A stretch of DNA of 64,000 nt from Paraburkholderia aromaticivorans (GCF_012689525.1 NZ_CP051514.1:1-64000); one strand, 5' to 3'. Shown: positions 43,996 to 53,101, counted from the stretch's first letter. Translations and numbers: made by a program. The notes: generated from the sequence alone by a model not told the origin.

Positions 43996-44492
43996 TCGGC
44001 CTCGCCCTCGAACAGCGCACGATACTTTTTTTGCAGCACCAACAGCGCCGCCGCCTCCGCCAGCGCTTTCTCCTTGCGGTTCAATTCGCGCTGTAATTGG
44101 ACATTGGCTTGCTTCAGATCCCGTACTTCCTGGCCGTTCTCACGCCGACCGCCGGTCCCGCCGACGGCGCAAAAATCCATGCGCCACTGCGTGAGATGAT
44201 GAGCGAACAGCCCCCGCTCACGACACCACGCGTTCAGTGCTTCGTCGACCAGGCCGTGGCTCTCATGCAAAGCCAGCAGCCGTTCTTCCGGCGACCAGTC
44301 TTCTGGACGTTTTGCTAGTCCGGAGCCTGAGCTCCGACCCGCAGCGGCGCTACCTCTCATCCACTTCCTTAATGTCAGTAAATTCATGTTCAATTCGTCG
44401 GCCACCGATCCAACCGTGCGGCTCCCGCGCTGCAAAACTTTCGACAGCGCTTGCTCTTTGAACTCGACAGAATACGTTTGTTTCGCCTTCAA
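43992..44492 (-). CDS. IS3-family transposase OrfA (nested element)
   Basis: About 166 residues from a TTG start at 44492 (LKAKQTYSVEFKEQALSKV). An HTH (GSVADELNMNLLTLRKWM) is followed by a long charged C-terminal coiled coil (LKQANVQLQRELNRKEKALA). An upstream TTG at 44537 lies in the terminal repeat and is less likely. The start assignment is uncertain. Confidence 0.8.
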   Translation of the reverse strand: MKAKQTYSVEFKEQALSKVLQRGSRTVGSVADELNMNLLTLRKWMRGSAAAGRSSGSGLAKRPEDWSPEERLLALHESHGLVDEALNAWCRERGLFAHHLTQWRMDFCAVGGTGGRRENGQEVRDLKQANVQLQRELNRKEKALAEAAALLVLQKKYRALFEGEAE

Positions 44493-44554
44493 CCTGCACC
44501 TCTGACTCTTCAATTTAAGAAAATTCAGAGGCGACAACTATTGTGACACCGGGG

Positions 44555-45207
44555 GTTACCGGGTGCGTACGCTGATGCGTGAAGCAGGTCTGCGTACGAG
44601 TTGGAAGCGCAAGTTCGTCTCGACGACCGACAGCAGGCATACGCTACCTGTGGCGGAGAATGTGCTCGACCGGCAGTTTGATGTTGCCGAGCCCAATCGC
44701 GCGTGGGTTTCAGACATCACCTACATCCGCACAGCGCAGGGCTGGCTGTATCTGGCGGTTGTGCTGGACCTGTACTCACGCAAGGTGGTCGGCTGGTCCA
44801 TGGCGCCCACGATGCCCGCCGCACTGGTCATGTCGGCACTGACCATGGCACTACAGCAGCGCCGGCCAGCGCCCGGACTGCTGCTACATTCGGACAGGGG
44901 CAGCCAATACGCGAGCGATGAATACCAGGCCTTGCTCAGGCAGCATCACGTGGTTTGCAGCATGAGCCGCAAGGGAAATTGCTGGGACAACTCGGTGATG
45001 GAGCGGTTCTTCCTGAACCTGAAAATGGAGCGCGTATGGCAGCGTCAGTACGCCAACCACGATGAGGCACGGCGCGACATCAACCAGTACATCGTTGGCT
45101 TCTACAATGCCGTGCGCCTGCATTCAACTTTGGGCTATCTGTCGCCCGCTGCCTACGAGGCAAATCCGACAGTAAAAGAACCTATCTACCTGTCCGAAAT
45201 AACTTGA
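44555..45207 (+). pseudogene. 3' part of outer IS3 OrfB
   Basis: Continues the gene broken at 42878: RKFVSTTDSRHTLPVAENVL, Asp in RAWVSDITYIRT, Asp in LLLHSDRGSQYAS and Glu in DNSVMERFFLNLKME, ending LSEIT. It carries the whole DDE domain but no start of its own. Confidence 0.9.
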
Positions 45208-45215
45208 CCACTACA

Positions 45216-46740
45216 GTAGGCGGCCGGGTTCTCCCGTGCGAGCGCCCGCTGAATCTCCAGCGCCTCTCGAAGCGCGTCCTCCTCATCCTTGAACCGCTGG
45301 GTGTTGCCATAGAGCACGCCGAGGTTATTGAGTGTCGTTGCGACGCCGGGTTGATAAGCGGCCGGGTTCTTCTGCGCCAGGTCCCGCCGGAGCTTCAGCG
45401 CCTCGATAAAGGCGTCCTCCGCCTCCTTGAACCGCCGGGTCTTGTCGTAGAGGCCACCTAGGTTGTTCAGTGTTAGCGCGAGGTCCGGTTGGTAAGCCGC
45501 CGGGTTCTCCCGCGCCAGGCCGCGATAGATCTCAAGGGCCTCCCGTTCGGCGTTCTCCGCCTCCTTGAACCGTTGGGTATTGCCGTAGAGAAGGGCCAGG
45601 TTACCGAGAATCCTCGCCAGCAGGGGCCGATGGGCCGCCGGATTACCCTGCGCCAGCCCCCGCTGGAGCTTCAGCGCCTCGATATAGGCGTCCTCCGCCT
45701 CCTTGAACCGCTCGGTATTGCTATAGAGGCCGCCCAGATTGTTGAGCATGATCGCCAAATCAGGCCGATAGGCGTCTGGTTTTTCCCGTGACAGCGCCCG
45801 TTGAATCTCGACCGCCTCCCGTAACGCATCCTCCGCGCCCTTCAGCCGCTGGGTATTGCTGTACAGATAGGCCAGGTTGCTGAGCATCTTCGCTAGGTCA
45901 GGCTGGTAGGCGGCCGGATTCTTCCGCGCCAGCGCCCGTTGAATCTCGACCGCCTCTCGATACGCGTCCTCGGCCTCCTTGAACCGCTGGATGCTGCTGT
46001 AGAGCAGGCCCAGGTTGTTCAGTGTCCGCGCGAGGTCGGGTTGGTAAGCCGCCGGGTTCTCCCGCGCCCGTGCGCGATAGATCTCAAGGGCCTCCCGACC
46101 GACGTCCTCCGCCTCCTTGAACCGCTGGATGTTGCTGTAGAGAAGGCCCAGGTTGCTGAGCATCTTCGCCAGCCCAGGCTGATAGGCGGCCGGATTCTCC
46201 CGTGCCAGCACCCGCTGGATCTCGACCGCCTCCCGATCGACGTCCTCCGCCTCCTTGAACCGCTGGGTGTTGCTGTAGACAAAGCCCAGGTTGTTGAGCA
46301 TGGTCGCCAAATCAGGCCGATAGGCGCCCGGCTTTTCCTGTGCCAGCGCCCGCTGGATCTCGACCGCCTCCCGATCGACATCCTCCGCCTCCTTGAACCG
46401 CTGGGTATTGCTGTAGAGAAGGCCCAGGTTGCTGAGCGTCATCGCCAGCCCAGGCTGATAGGCGGCCGGATTTTCCCGCCCCAGCGCCCGCTGAATCAGG
46501 ACCGCCTCTCGATACGCGTCCTCCGCCTCCTTGAACCGCCGGATGTTGCTATAGAAAAGGCCCAGGTTGTTGAGCATGGTCGCCAAATCAGGCCGATAGG
46601 CGCCCGGCTCTTCAGGCGTCAGTGTGCGATAGATCTCGAGGGCCTCCCGGAAGGCGTCCTCCGCCTCCTTGAACCGCTGGATCCCCATGTAGAGAGCGCC
46701 CAGGTTATTGAGTGTCACCGCCACATCGCGCCGATAGGGC
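45216..46740 (-). repeat. Tandem 138-bp repeats encoding TPRs
   Basis: Eleven consecutive 138-bp units, visible at DNA level as recurring CTCCGCCTCCTTGAACCGCT blocks on the plus strand. They are similar enough for unequal recombination. Three more units lie beyond the IS at 41872-42276. Confidence 0.85.
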
Positions 46741-47498
46741 GTGGGTTTCACCTGCGCCAGCTCCCGATAGCGCAACAACAGCGCCTCGTAGACCACGATG
46801 GCTCGCTGGAACTCGTTCTGCTTTTGCAAGGTGCTGCCAAATAAAAATGCGATGTCCGTGTCTTCGGGTTGCAATGCATACGCCTTTTCCAGATACGGTA
46901 GTGCGTCCTGAGATCTAAAGCGCAGCAGTTCAATCTGACCCGCGCTGAAATAGCGCGCTGCAAATGCCTTCTCCGGCGCTTGCTGCTCTGCGAGCATCTC
47001 ATTTAGCAGCCGCGACGCGCCGTCCAGATCGAAGCGCTCGATCGCGTCGCGCACTTGTTGGTCACGAGAATCCGAACCTTCGATAGCCTGCGACCTGTGT
47101 AACAATTCTTCGTAACGCGCCTTCCACTCCTTCGCTTCGGTCTCTGGATCGACGCCGGGCTGGTTCTTAGTCTGGTTGCCGATGCCTTCCATTACCTTTA
47201 TGACATTTGCGAAACCGGCATCCATCTTTTGTTCCATCCCACCTAACTGCGCGTACACGGTGCCCATCATCACATTGGCGGCTTTGACGAGCGACACCAT
47301 CTGCGCACTCGAGAGCTTGTTTTCGCGACGCAATCTGCCTAGCTCAGCAGCCATGCTATCGAAGCTTTGGGCCGGTAGCCCGCAGGTGACCTGGACCTGG
47401 AAATTGCCCTTGACCGCGATTTCGGCAAACGCTGGAGAACAAGGTCCGGCGGAACTCGCTGAGTCGGCGGCATGCAACATTCGCGGCACACTTGCGGC

Positions 47499-47525
47499 AA
47501 TGGCAATGGCAATGGCAATGGCGAT
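47499..47525 (+). repeat. Hexanucleotide repeat (GGCAAT)n in TPR signal peptide
   Basis: About four to five tandem copies of GGCAAT/GGCGAT. They encode the Ala-Ile alternation of the signal peptide h-region on the minus strand. Copy-number change would stay in frame and alter h-region length. Confidence 0.8.
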
Positions 47526-47554
47526 TGCCATGACCGGCAACGTTTTGCGCGGAC

Positions 47555-47911
47555 TCATTTGCGTTGCCCCTCGGCGTTCTTGGAAGACGGTTGCGCGCCG
47601 CAGTTGGCCGAGCTTTCCATGTTCCCGCCTACCGTTACACCGGCATAGGTCGGTGAGCAGTCCCCGCTTGTAACTGCCTCGTTGGATTTCACTGAGCTCG
47701 ATACCGGTGCGGAAGCGGCATTTTCAGGGGCGACCCCAAGGCTTTTATACGCGAGGAAGAGCCCTCCTACGACACTGGCGGCGGCAAGAGCCGCGGCCGC
47801 TGCAGGCCACCAACGCGGCATCCCCCGCCGCGCGCTGAGCACCCCAAACATCAAAGACAAGGCGAACCCCGCCAGCCCTGCCGGTTCGGTGACCACCTTC
47901 GTCCAATCCAT
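47555..47911 (-). CDS. Small membrane protein with exported tail, partner of the TPR protein
   Basis: A 118-residue protein from ATG 47911 (GGAGGTACGATT upstream). Two hydrophobic segments occur, at about 10-25 (PAGLAGFALSLMFGVLSA) and 34-56 (WWPAAAAALAAASVVGGLFL). The tail holds a Cys pair, CSPTYAGVTVGGNMESSANC. The same pattern, CSP-x(F/Y)A-x-(I/V)-x-V-x-GN-...-C, occurs near the N terminus of the downstream TPR protein, whose ATG overlaps this stop. The two are therefore probably translated together and may act together at the cell envelope. No family is recognised. Confidence 0.7.
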   Translation of the reverse strand: MDWTKVVTEPAGLAGFALSLMFGVLSARRGMPRWWPAAAAALAAASVVGGLFLAYKSLGVAPENAASAPVSSSVKSNEAVTSGDCSPTYAGVTVGGNMESSANCGAQPSSKNAEGQRK

Positions 47912-48463
47912 AATCGTACCTCCGGCAAGAGCGCGTTTTGGCCTTTGTGAACAACCGATTCCTCCAGTTAAGTATTGGTCACTTTTTCTTTCGCTGTTGC
48001 ACTGGCCGACGGGGAGAAGGCTGATCATTGAAAACGGCCAAGCCCTGGACTTTTTGAACGTTGCGTCCAACTGGGAAGACTTGGTCAACCGTGCGCGACC
48101 GTCGGGAGATGTACCGGAAAGACGGGGAGGAATGCAGCCCCATCGACGTGCGCTACTGGTGTGAGCAACTATGGCGGTTTGAATTAAGTAAACTATCTCG
48201 CCGCTTGCGAATGAGCGATCCTGGCCGATAGCGCCAATCCTCAATGCCCGGTACCGGACATTGAGGATTGCCCGCAACCGCGAAGGCATGAACGGCAGGA
48301 ATGGCCGATGATCTGCCGACCGACCCCGAAGAATTAATGACCGCTTCTGTACCTTGAAAGCTGCGGTCGAGGCGGAACTCGTTTGAGCGGCGGCAGTGGG
48401 TCGGTTATCGTCCCCGGGTGGTCGGCGCAGACTGGCACTCCCTTCACCTGAAAGGAGATCGTC
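47912..48463. other. Intergenic region with a 36-bp palindrome
   Basis: No gene supported. It contains an almost perfect 36-bp palindrome at 48235-48270: CAATCCTCAATG and CATTGAGGATTG flank CCGGTACCGG with a single mismatched pair. An AAAGGAG ribosome-binding site at 48450-48456 serves the integrase fragment. Confidence 0.6.
48235..48270. repeat. 36-bp near-perfect palindrome
   Basis: Arms 48235-48246 and 48259-48270 are perfect inverted 12-mers. The centre CCGGTACCGG (48248-48257) is itself palindromic. There is no T-run on either side, so a simple terminator is not indicated. Operator, recombination site or scar of an element are possible. Confidence 0.65.
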
Positions 48464-48930
48464 ATGGAAGCGACAACCGTTGTCAGCGCGGGACGTGTGC
48501 CCTGGAACAAAGGCAAGTTAACGGGCCAGAAGCCGCCGCTGAAACTGAAGGAGATCTGGGCAATCAGGACTCGTCTGCAACTGGCAGCCAGAACACGCGA
48601 TCTTGCGATGTTCAACCTGGCCATCGACAGCAAGTTGAGAGCGTGCGACCTGACCAAACTGCGAGTGCGTGATATCTGCCTTGGTCAGCGCGTTGCGTCA
48701 CGGGCTACGGTGATGCAGCAGAAAGCGCAACGGCCGGTTCAGTTCGAAATAACCGAGCTAACCAGAGATGGTGCGGAAGCGTGCATTAAGGCAGCAAGAC
48801 TGTCGCCTCCCGACTTTCTGTTCCCAGCACCGAGCCGCATTCACGAGTCGCCACACCTTTCGACGCGTCAATACGCCCGCCTGGTGCATCGCTGGATAGA
48901 ATCGATCGGGCTTGACCCGGAGCGCGGCAA
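48464..48930 (+). pseudogene. Tyrosine recombinase (integrase) fragment, 3' end lost to an IS
   Basis: From ATG 48464 the reading is KLKEIWAIRTRLQLAARTRD, FNLAIDSKLRACDLTKLRVRD (the first catalytic Arg region) and DFLFPAPSRIHESPHLSTRQ, then IESIGLDP. It stops matching at the left hairpin of an IS200/IS605 element (48932). The HxxR, His and Tyr catalytic segments of this integrase family should follow and are absent. They are not found after the element either, so the gene is dead. Confidence 0.82.
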
Positions 48931-48990
48931 GCCTCGTCCTTCCAGGGCGAGGAAGGATAGCGCGGGCGCCGAAGGCGTCCATTGCGGCCG

Positions 48991-49407
48991 TTAGTGTGGC
49001 GTTTGCTGTTGTTCAATGTACTGGCGGATGATCTCAATGGGCGCGCCGCCACAGCTTCCGGCGAAGTAGGACGGCGACCATAGCGCACCGCCCCACAGTT
49101 TGTGCCGGATGCTGGGGTAGTTTTTCTTGCGTATCACGCGACTGGAAACGCCTTTCAGGCTGTTCACCAACGCGGACACCGATACCTTGGGCGGATAGTT
49201 CACCAGCAGGTGTACGTGATCATCCTCGCCGTCGAACTCAACGAGCTCCGCCTCAAAATCCGTGCACACGCTCGCGAAGAGTCCGCGCATATGGTCCAGG
49301 ATCTGTTTCGTGAAGACGCCACGCCTATACTTTGTCACAAAGACCAAATGGACATGCATCAAGAATACGCAGTGGCGGCCGCGTCGAATATCGTGGTCAG
49401 GAGTCAT
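48991..49407 (-). CDS. tnpA: IS200/IS605 TnpA, Y1 HUH transposase
   Basis: A 138-residue single-strand transposase: CVFLMHVHLVFVTKYRRGVF, the HUH metal motif in GEDDHVHLLVNYPP and the nucleophile Tyr in IEIIRQYIEQQ. ATG 49407 gives the usual start (MTPDHDIRRG). Intact, and could in principle mobilise the TnpB-only relative in this window. Confidence 0.92.
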   Translation of the reverse strand: MTPDHDIRRGRHCVFLMHVHLVFVTKYRRGVFTKQILDHMRGLFASVCTDFEAELVEFDGEDDHVHLLVNYPPKVSVSALVNSLKGVSSRVIRKKNYPSIRHKLWGGALWSPSYFAGSCGGAPIEIIRQYIEQQQTPH

Positions 49408-49430
49408 GGACCAATAGTTTACTTTCACGC

Positions 49431-50636
49431 ATGGAACGCCTGCAAGCCTACAAATTCGAACTGATTCCCACCGGCGAGCAGACGCGCAAGATGCGCCGCT
49501 TCGCCGGCGCGTGCCGGTTCGTCTATAACAAGGCGTTGGCGTTGCAGCAGGAGCGCTATGCGGCCGGCGAGAAGAAGCTCGGCTATCCTGGCCTGTGCAA
49601 GCTGCTCACCGGGTGGCGCAACAGCGCGCAAACGCCCTGGCTTGCCGATGCGCCCGCGCATCCATCGCAGCAGGCGCTAAAAGATCTCGAGCGCGCCTAT
49701 ACGAATTTCTTCGAGAAGCGGGCAGCCTTTCCGCGTTTCAAGCGCAAGGGCATCGGGGATAGCTTCCGGTTCCCGGACCCGAAACAGGTCAAACTCGAGC
49801 AGGGCAACAGCCGTCTGTTTCTGCCAAAGCTCGGCTACATCCGCTACCGCAAGAGTCGGTCCGTGCTCGGCGAGGTGCGCAATGTCACGGTCAGCCAGTC
49901 TGGCGGGAAGTGGTTCGCCAGCATCCAGACGCAGCGCGAAGTCGACGTACCATTGCCGACTGCCACAAGCGCGATCGGCATAGACGTCGGAATCGCACGC
50001 TTCGCCACGTTGAGCGATGGCTCGCACGTCGCCGCGCTCAACAGCTTCAGGAAGCACGAGCAGCGCCTCGCCAGGTACCAGCGGCACATGGCGCGCAAGA
50101 AGAAATTCAGCCGTAACTGGAAGAAAACGAAGGCCCGCGTGCAGAAGATTCACACTGACATCGCGAACGCCCGCAAAGACTTCCTGCACAAAGCTTCTGC
50201 AACGATCAGCAAAAACCACGCGCTCGTATGTATCGAAGACCTGCAGGTGCTCAACCTGGGCAAGTCGGCAAGGGGCAGCATTGAGGCGCCGGGCAAGAAG
50301 GTCCGGGCAAAGGCCGGGCTCAATAAGTCTATTCCCGACCAGGGCTGGCGCGAATTCCGGCGCCAACCCGAGTACAAGACGGCCTGGTCCGGCGGCCTGC
50401 TGCTCGCGGTACCGGCGCACAACACGAGCCGCACGTGCCCGTGCTGCGCACACGTGGCGAGGGAGAACCGGAAGACTCAAGCCCGGTTCGCGTGTGTGTC
50501 GTGCGGATACGGGAATCACGCCGACGTGGTCGGTGCAATCAATATTTTAGAGCGCGGACAGCGCTCGTTAGCCTGTGCTGATTCTTCGCCTGAGGTAAGG
50601 GCGTCGTGGCAGGAACCCGCCGAAGCGACTACGTAG
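49431..50636 (+). CDS. tnpB: TnpB RNA-guided nuclease of the IS605 element
   Basis: A 401-residue TnpB with a canonical active site: Asp185 in AIGIDVGIARFA, Glu269 in LVCIEDLQVLNL and Asp365 in GNHADVVGAINIL. A complete zinc ribbon has CPCC (Cys336, Cys339) and CVSC (Cys355, Cys358). The N terminus is the usual MERLQAYKFELIPTGEQ. This contrasts with the atypical TnpB at 11473. Confidence 0.93.
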   Translation: MERLQAYKFELIPTGEQTRKMRRFAGACRFVYNKALALQQERYAAGEKKLGYPGLCKLLTGWRNSAQTPWLADAPAHPSQQALKDLERAYTNFFEKRAAFPRFKRKGIGDSFRFPDPKQVKLEQGNSRLFLPKLGYIRYRKSRSVLGEVRNVTVSQSGGKWFASIQTQREVDVPLPTATSAIGIDVGIARFATLSDGSHVAALNSFRKHEQRLARYQRHMARKKKFSRNWKKTKARVQKIHTDIANARKDFLHKASATISKNHALVCIEDLQVLNLGKSARGSIEAPGKKVRAKAGLNKSIPDQGWREFRRQPEYKTAWSGGLLLAVPAHNTSRTCPCCAHVARENRKTQARFACVSCGYGNHADVVGAINILERGQRSLACADSSPEVRASWQEPAEATT

Positions 50637-50658
50637 CGCATCACGTAGCGCAGTAGAA

Positions 50659-50709
50659 TCCTCCCCCTTCCCGGCCTTCGGCCGGCAAGCGTCAGCGAGA
50701 GGGGGAGGA
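50659..50709 (+). ncRNA. Right-end structured RNA (candidate omega/reRNA) of IS605 element
   Basis: A 10-bp outer stem encloses an inner hairpin CCGGCC-TTC-GGCCGG. It lies just after the tnpB stop, at the position of the TnpB guide RNA scaffold. The guide would be the host sequence beginning near 50710 (ATGTCAACATTC). Confidence 0.5.
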
Positions 50710-51245
50710 GGATGTCAACATTCGTTCAAGCCCCCTTTGCAACTCCCTATCTGTAAGGACTATCGCAGCTCGGGAGGACTGCTGTTGGTGTGAAGCATGG
50801 CCGTGGAGCCCGTGTCGGAGCAATTGGATCCCTCGCTCGCTGACTCGAGTAGACGTGTTCATGGTCTTCTTGCGCAGGTGACCGGAGCATGATTCTGTGC
50901 TCGGGTGAGCGGCGTTGCCCGACTCAACGCGCCGGACAGTATATCGGCTAGGCATTCGTCGTATCCCCTGCGAGGTGCGGGTCTGCATGGCCGGTAAACT
51001 TTGGAGAGCTGCCGTTCATGTCGCGCAACTTCCAACGTTTGGAGAGGGTCGCGTGCCGCCGATCGCAGCCTTGGGAGGCTCGGGCCGCGCATGCTGATTA
51101 CATGAGGCGGCACACGGCCAAACCGCGACCCATTTCATGCCGCCGATGTTAGTCGGATTCCGGAGCCGCAGACGACCAAGCTCGATGCCAACGAGCAAGG
51201 CAGGGCCGGAGCTTACCTAAAAGCCTCACGGCTGCGCGCGACGGA
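50710..51245. other. No supportable gene between IS605 and glutaredoxin-like gene
   Basis: Short overlapping open frames only. No recognised domain or start signal. Confidence 0.4.
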
Positions 51246-51620
51246 TCAGACGATCCCGGCGAAGCGTTGCTCCAGATAGGCGATGATGGCGTTGGATTCG
51301 TACAGCCATCGCGACTGGCCATCTTCTTGAATATGCAGGCAAGGCACTTTCACCTTGCCGCCGCCGGCCAGCAGACGACCCCGTTGCACAGGGTCGTTTT
51401 TGGCGTCGTGAAGCGTCATAGACACATTCAGACGATGCAGGGCTCGCCGGGTCTTGACGCAGAAGGGGCACGCATGGAACTGATACAGCGACAGCCGCGC
51501 CGCTTCTTTTTCCACCATTGCCTGGCCTTGCGTCGAACGACGTTGCGGGCGCGGGCGAGTGACGGCGTCGCCGAGTAAAATCAACCGGCCGAGACCGATA
51601 CGCAGGGCTTTCATCAACAT
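51246..51620 (-). CDS. Glutaredoxin / glutathione S-transferase N-domain protein
   Basis: A 124-residue protein from ATG 51620 (AAGGTAG upstream). The N-terminal ~35 residues form a possible membrane-associated helix (LRIGLGRLILLGDAVTRP). The rest is a thioredoxin fold with the dithiol CPFC in LYQFHACPFCVKTRRALHRL, the cis-Pro loop KVKVPCLHI and the ESNAIIAYLE helix. Probable glutathione-dependent redox protein. It is divergent from the GlxA-family regulator gene. Confidence 0.85.
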   Translation of the reverse strand: MLMKALRIGLGRLILLGDAVTRPRPQRRSTQGQAMVEKEAARLSLYQFHACPFCVKTRRALHRLNVSMTLHDAKNDPVQRGRLLAGGGKVKVPCLHIQEDGQSRWLYESNAIIAYLEQRFAGIV

Positions 51621-52090
51621 AGAGACTACCTTGAACGGCGAATGGGAGCGGGCAAGTCTACTCTTTTCAAGATCCGACTGCTCCCGGCCTAACAAAGGCT
51701 ATCGCGATGGGCAGCGTACGACCCTAGCCGGGCCGGCCGCGATGGTCGGGAGCGGCCATCTACGGTCATTCCCTCACTTCGCTACAACGTCATTCGAGCG
51801 GCGGTTGCTGCGCCCTTAACGGCCGTTGACTAGACAATGCGAGAGGCGAAATGCTGGCTTGATGGTAGGAGGCACGCGGTGCACAACGTGCAGCTATGCG
51901 CCTGATGAATGAGCGCGTTGATTGAGAATAAGGCTTCCTGAAGTATCGCCATTGGCTCGCCAAAACTATCTATTTGCACACAAGCCAAAGGGTTTGTCCG
52001 CTGGTAAAAAAATGACGCGACGCCAGGTGCGGATATGATGGCGGGGTTTCCAGCAAGCTCGCTGCGTCCTTGCCAGCCACTAGCCCGCCT
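51621..52090. promoter_or_regulatory. Divergent region between glutaredoxin-like gene and GlxA-family regulator
   Basis: A 470-base non-coding stretch that must hold both promoters. An AT-richer patch occurs at 51960-52015. I see no unambiguous operator. Confidence 0.35.
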
Positions 52091-53101
52091 ATGCCAACGA
52101 CTCCAATCAAGCCCGAAGACCGGAGACCTGACGGACTTCACGATCTGCGCGTGACCAGGTGCGGGTTTCTGCTGCTCGATAACTTCTCTTTGATTGCGCT
52201 TGGTGCAGCGGTCGATCCGCTGCGGATCGCCAACATGATCATCGGCCGGCGCGTCTACGACTACCAGTTGATCTCGACCGGCGGCGGATACGTGCAGTCG
52301 AGCGACGGCATCCGTGTCCTGTCCGACGCGACGATCGCCGATCCTGGGTCGTTCGACGCGGTGTTCGTCGTCGGGCCCAATCCGATCCCGCACAGGGGGA
52401 TCGGCGCGCTGCTCGACTGGCTGCGGCTTCACGCGCGCAAGGGTACGGCGCTGGGCGGCCTCGACACCGGGAGCTACTTTCTCGCGCGCGCGGGGTTGTT
52501 GAACGGTTATCGATGCACGATCCACTGGGAAGATCAGGACGTGCTGCTGGGGCAGTTTCCCGGGTTGATCGTGTCGAACCGTCTGTATGAAGTCGATCGC
52601 GACCGCTACACGTGCAGCGGCGGCGTGGCGCCGCTCGACCTGATGGTGCACCTGCTCGGCATGCCGCCGGGCAGCCGGTCGCTTGCCGCGCGCGTACTGG
52701 AATTGCTGGTGGCCGAGCAACGCGGTCCTGAGCAGCACCAGCGTACGTCGCTGCGCCAGTACATGGGCGCCGAACATGTGAAGCTCGACGAGGCCCTTCA
52801 GATCATGGAGAGCAATGTCGAAGAGCCACTTTCGGTCGCTGAGATCGCGGCTTTCCTGGGCGTCTCGCAGCGGCAACTGGAGCGCTGGTTTAACGACCGG
52901 CTCGGCAAGACGCCCGCCCAGGCTTATGTGGAGATTCGTCTGTTGCGCGCCCGCCAATTGCTGTACCGCACCGGTCAGCCGCTCGAAGAGGTCTGCGCAC
53001 GCACCGGCTTTACGTCGATGACGCATTTCGCGACGCGTTACAAGGCGCAGTTCGAGATATCCCCGATCGCCGACCGCAGGCGTTATCAGAACGCGCTGTA
53101 A
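52091..53101 (+). CDS. GlxA-family (DJ-1/PfpI + AraC) transcriptional activator of the creatine/sarcosine cluster
   Basis: A 336-residue regulator. Residues 20-190 are a DJ-1/PfpI-type sensor domain (GFLLLDNFSLIALGAAVDPL, FDAVFVVGPNPI). Residues 230-330 are an AraC double HTH (LSVAEIAAFLGVSQRQLERWF, LEEVCARTGFTSMTHFATRYK). The layout is that of GbdR and SouR, which respond to betaine or sarcosine and activate sox genes in pseudomonads. With creatinase and soxBDAG directly downstream on the same strand, control of these by creatine, sarcosine or dimethylglycine is a sound inference. ATG 52091 is preferred to an upstream TTG. Confidence 0.9.
   Translation: MPTTPIKPEDRRPDGLHDLRVTRCGFLLLDNFSLIALGAAVDPLRIANMIIGRRVYDYQLISTGGGYVQSSDGIRVLSDATIADPGSFDAVFVVGPNPIPHRGIGALLDWLRLHARKGTALGGLDTGSYFLARAGLLNGYRCTIHWEDQDVLLGQFPGLIVSNRLYEVDRDRYTCSGGVAPLDLMVHLLGMPPGSRSLAARVLELLVAEQRGPEQHQRTSLRQYMGAEHVKLDEALQIMESNVEEPLSVAEIAAFLGVSQRQLERWFNDRLGKTPAQAYVEIRLLRARQLLYRTGQPLEEVCARTGFTSMTHFATRYKAQFEISPIADRRRYQNAL

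Larger units (their letters stand above)
42879..44554 (-). mobile_element. Nested IS3-family element inside the outer IS3
   Basis: A 1676-bp insert flanked by the 8-base direct repeat GTTACCGG (42871-42878 and 44555-44562). Subterminal inverted repeats share TAGTTGTCGCCTC at 42891-42903 and the complement at the right end (44529-44541). It encodes OrfA and OrfB on the minus strand. The tips are less conserved than the subterminal block, so the exact ends could shift by a few bases. Confidence 0.85.
45216..47558 (-). pseudogene. 5' part of exported TPR-array protein
   Basis: Starts at ATG 47558 with a signal peptide that contains an (AI)5 run (MAIAIAIAIAIAASVP), encoded by a hexanucleotide repeat at 47499-47525. 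A Cys-bounded segment follows (CSPAFAEIAVKGN ... VTC), then a predicted coiled region (residues 65-150) and TPRs. From about residue 262 come eleven tandem TPRs of 46 residues each, with consensus LNNLGLLYSNTQRFKEAEDA. The frame runs into IS sequence at 45215; the last three repeats lie at 41872-42276. TPR arrays of this type bind peptides or other proteins. Its start overlaps the preceding small membrane protein gene by four bases. A truncated product of about 790 residues may still be made. Confidence 0.88.
48932..50709. mobile_element. Complete IS200/IS605-family element (divergent tnpA and tnpB)
   Basis: Left hairpin CCTCGTCC ... GGGCGAGG at 48932-48952; right hairpin with the perfect outer stem TCCTCCCCCT (50659-50668) and AGGGGGAGGA (50700-50709). 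tnpA is on the minus strand and tnpB on the plus strand, with starts 24 bases apart. The ends share architecture with the TnpB-only element at 11375-12610. Confidence 0.88.

Noticed and set aside
45216..46740. Regularly spaced repeats suggesting a CRISPR array
   Set aside because: The period is 138 bp, the repeats are coding in one frame and translate as TPRs, and there are no short identical repeats with unique spacers. No cas genes are present.
45204..46844. Plus-strand open frames with repeated RLSIRVLRLLEPLGVAVE-like sequence
   Set aside because: These are the antisense of the TPR repeats; periodic because the TPR DNA is periodic.
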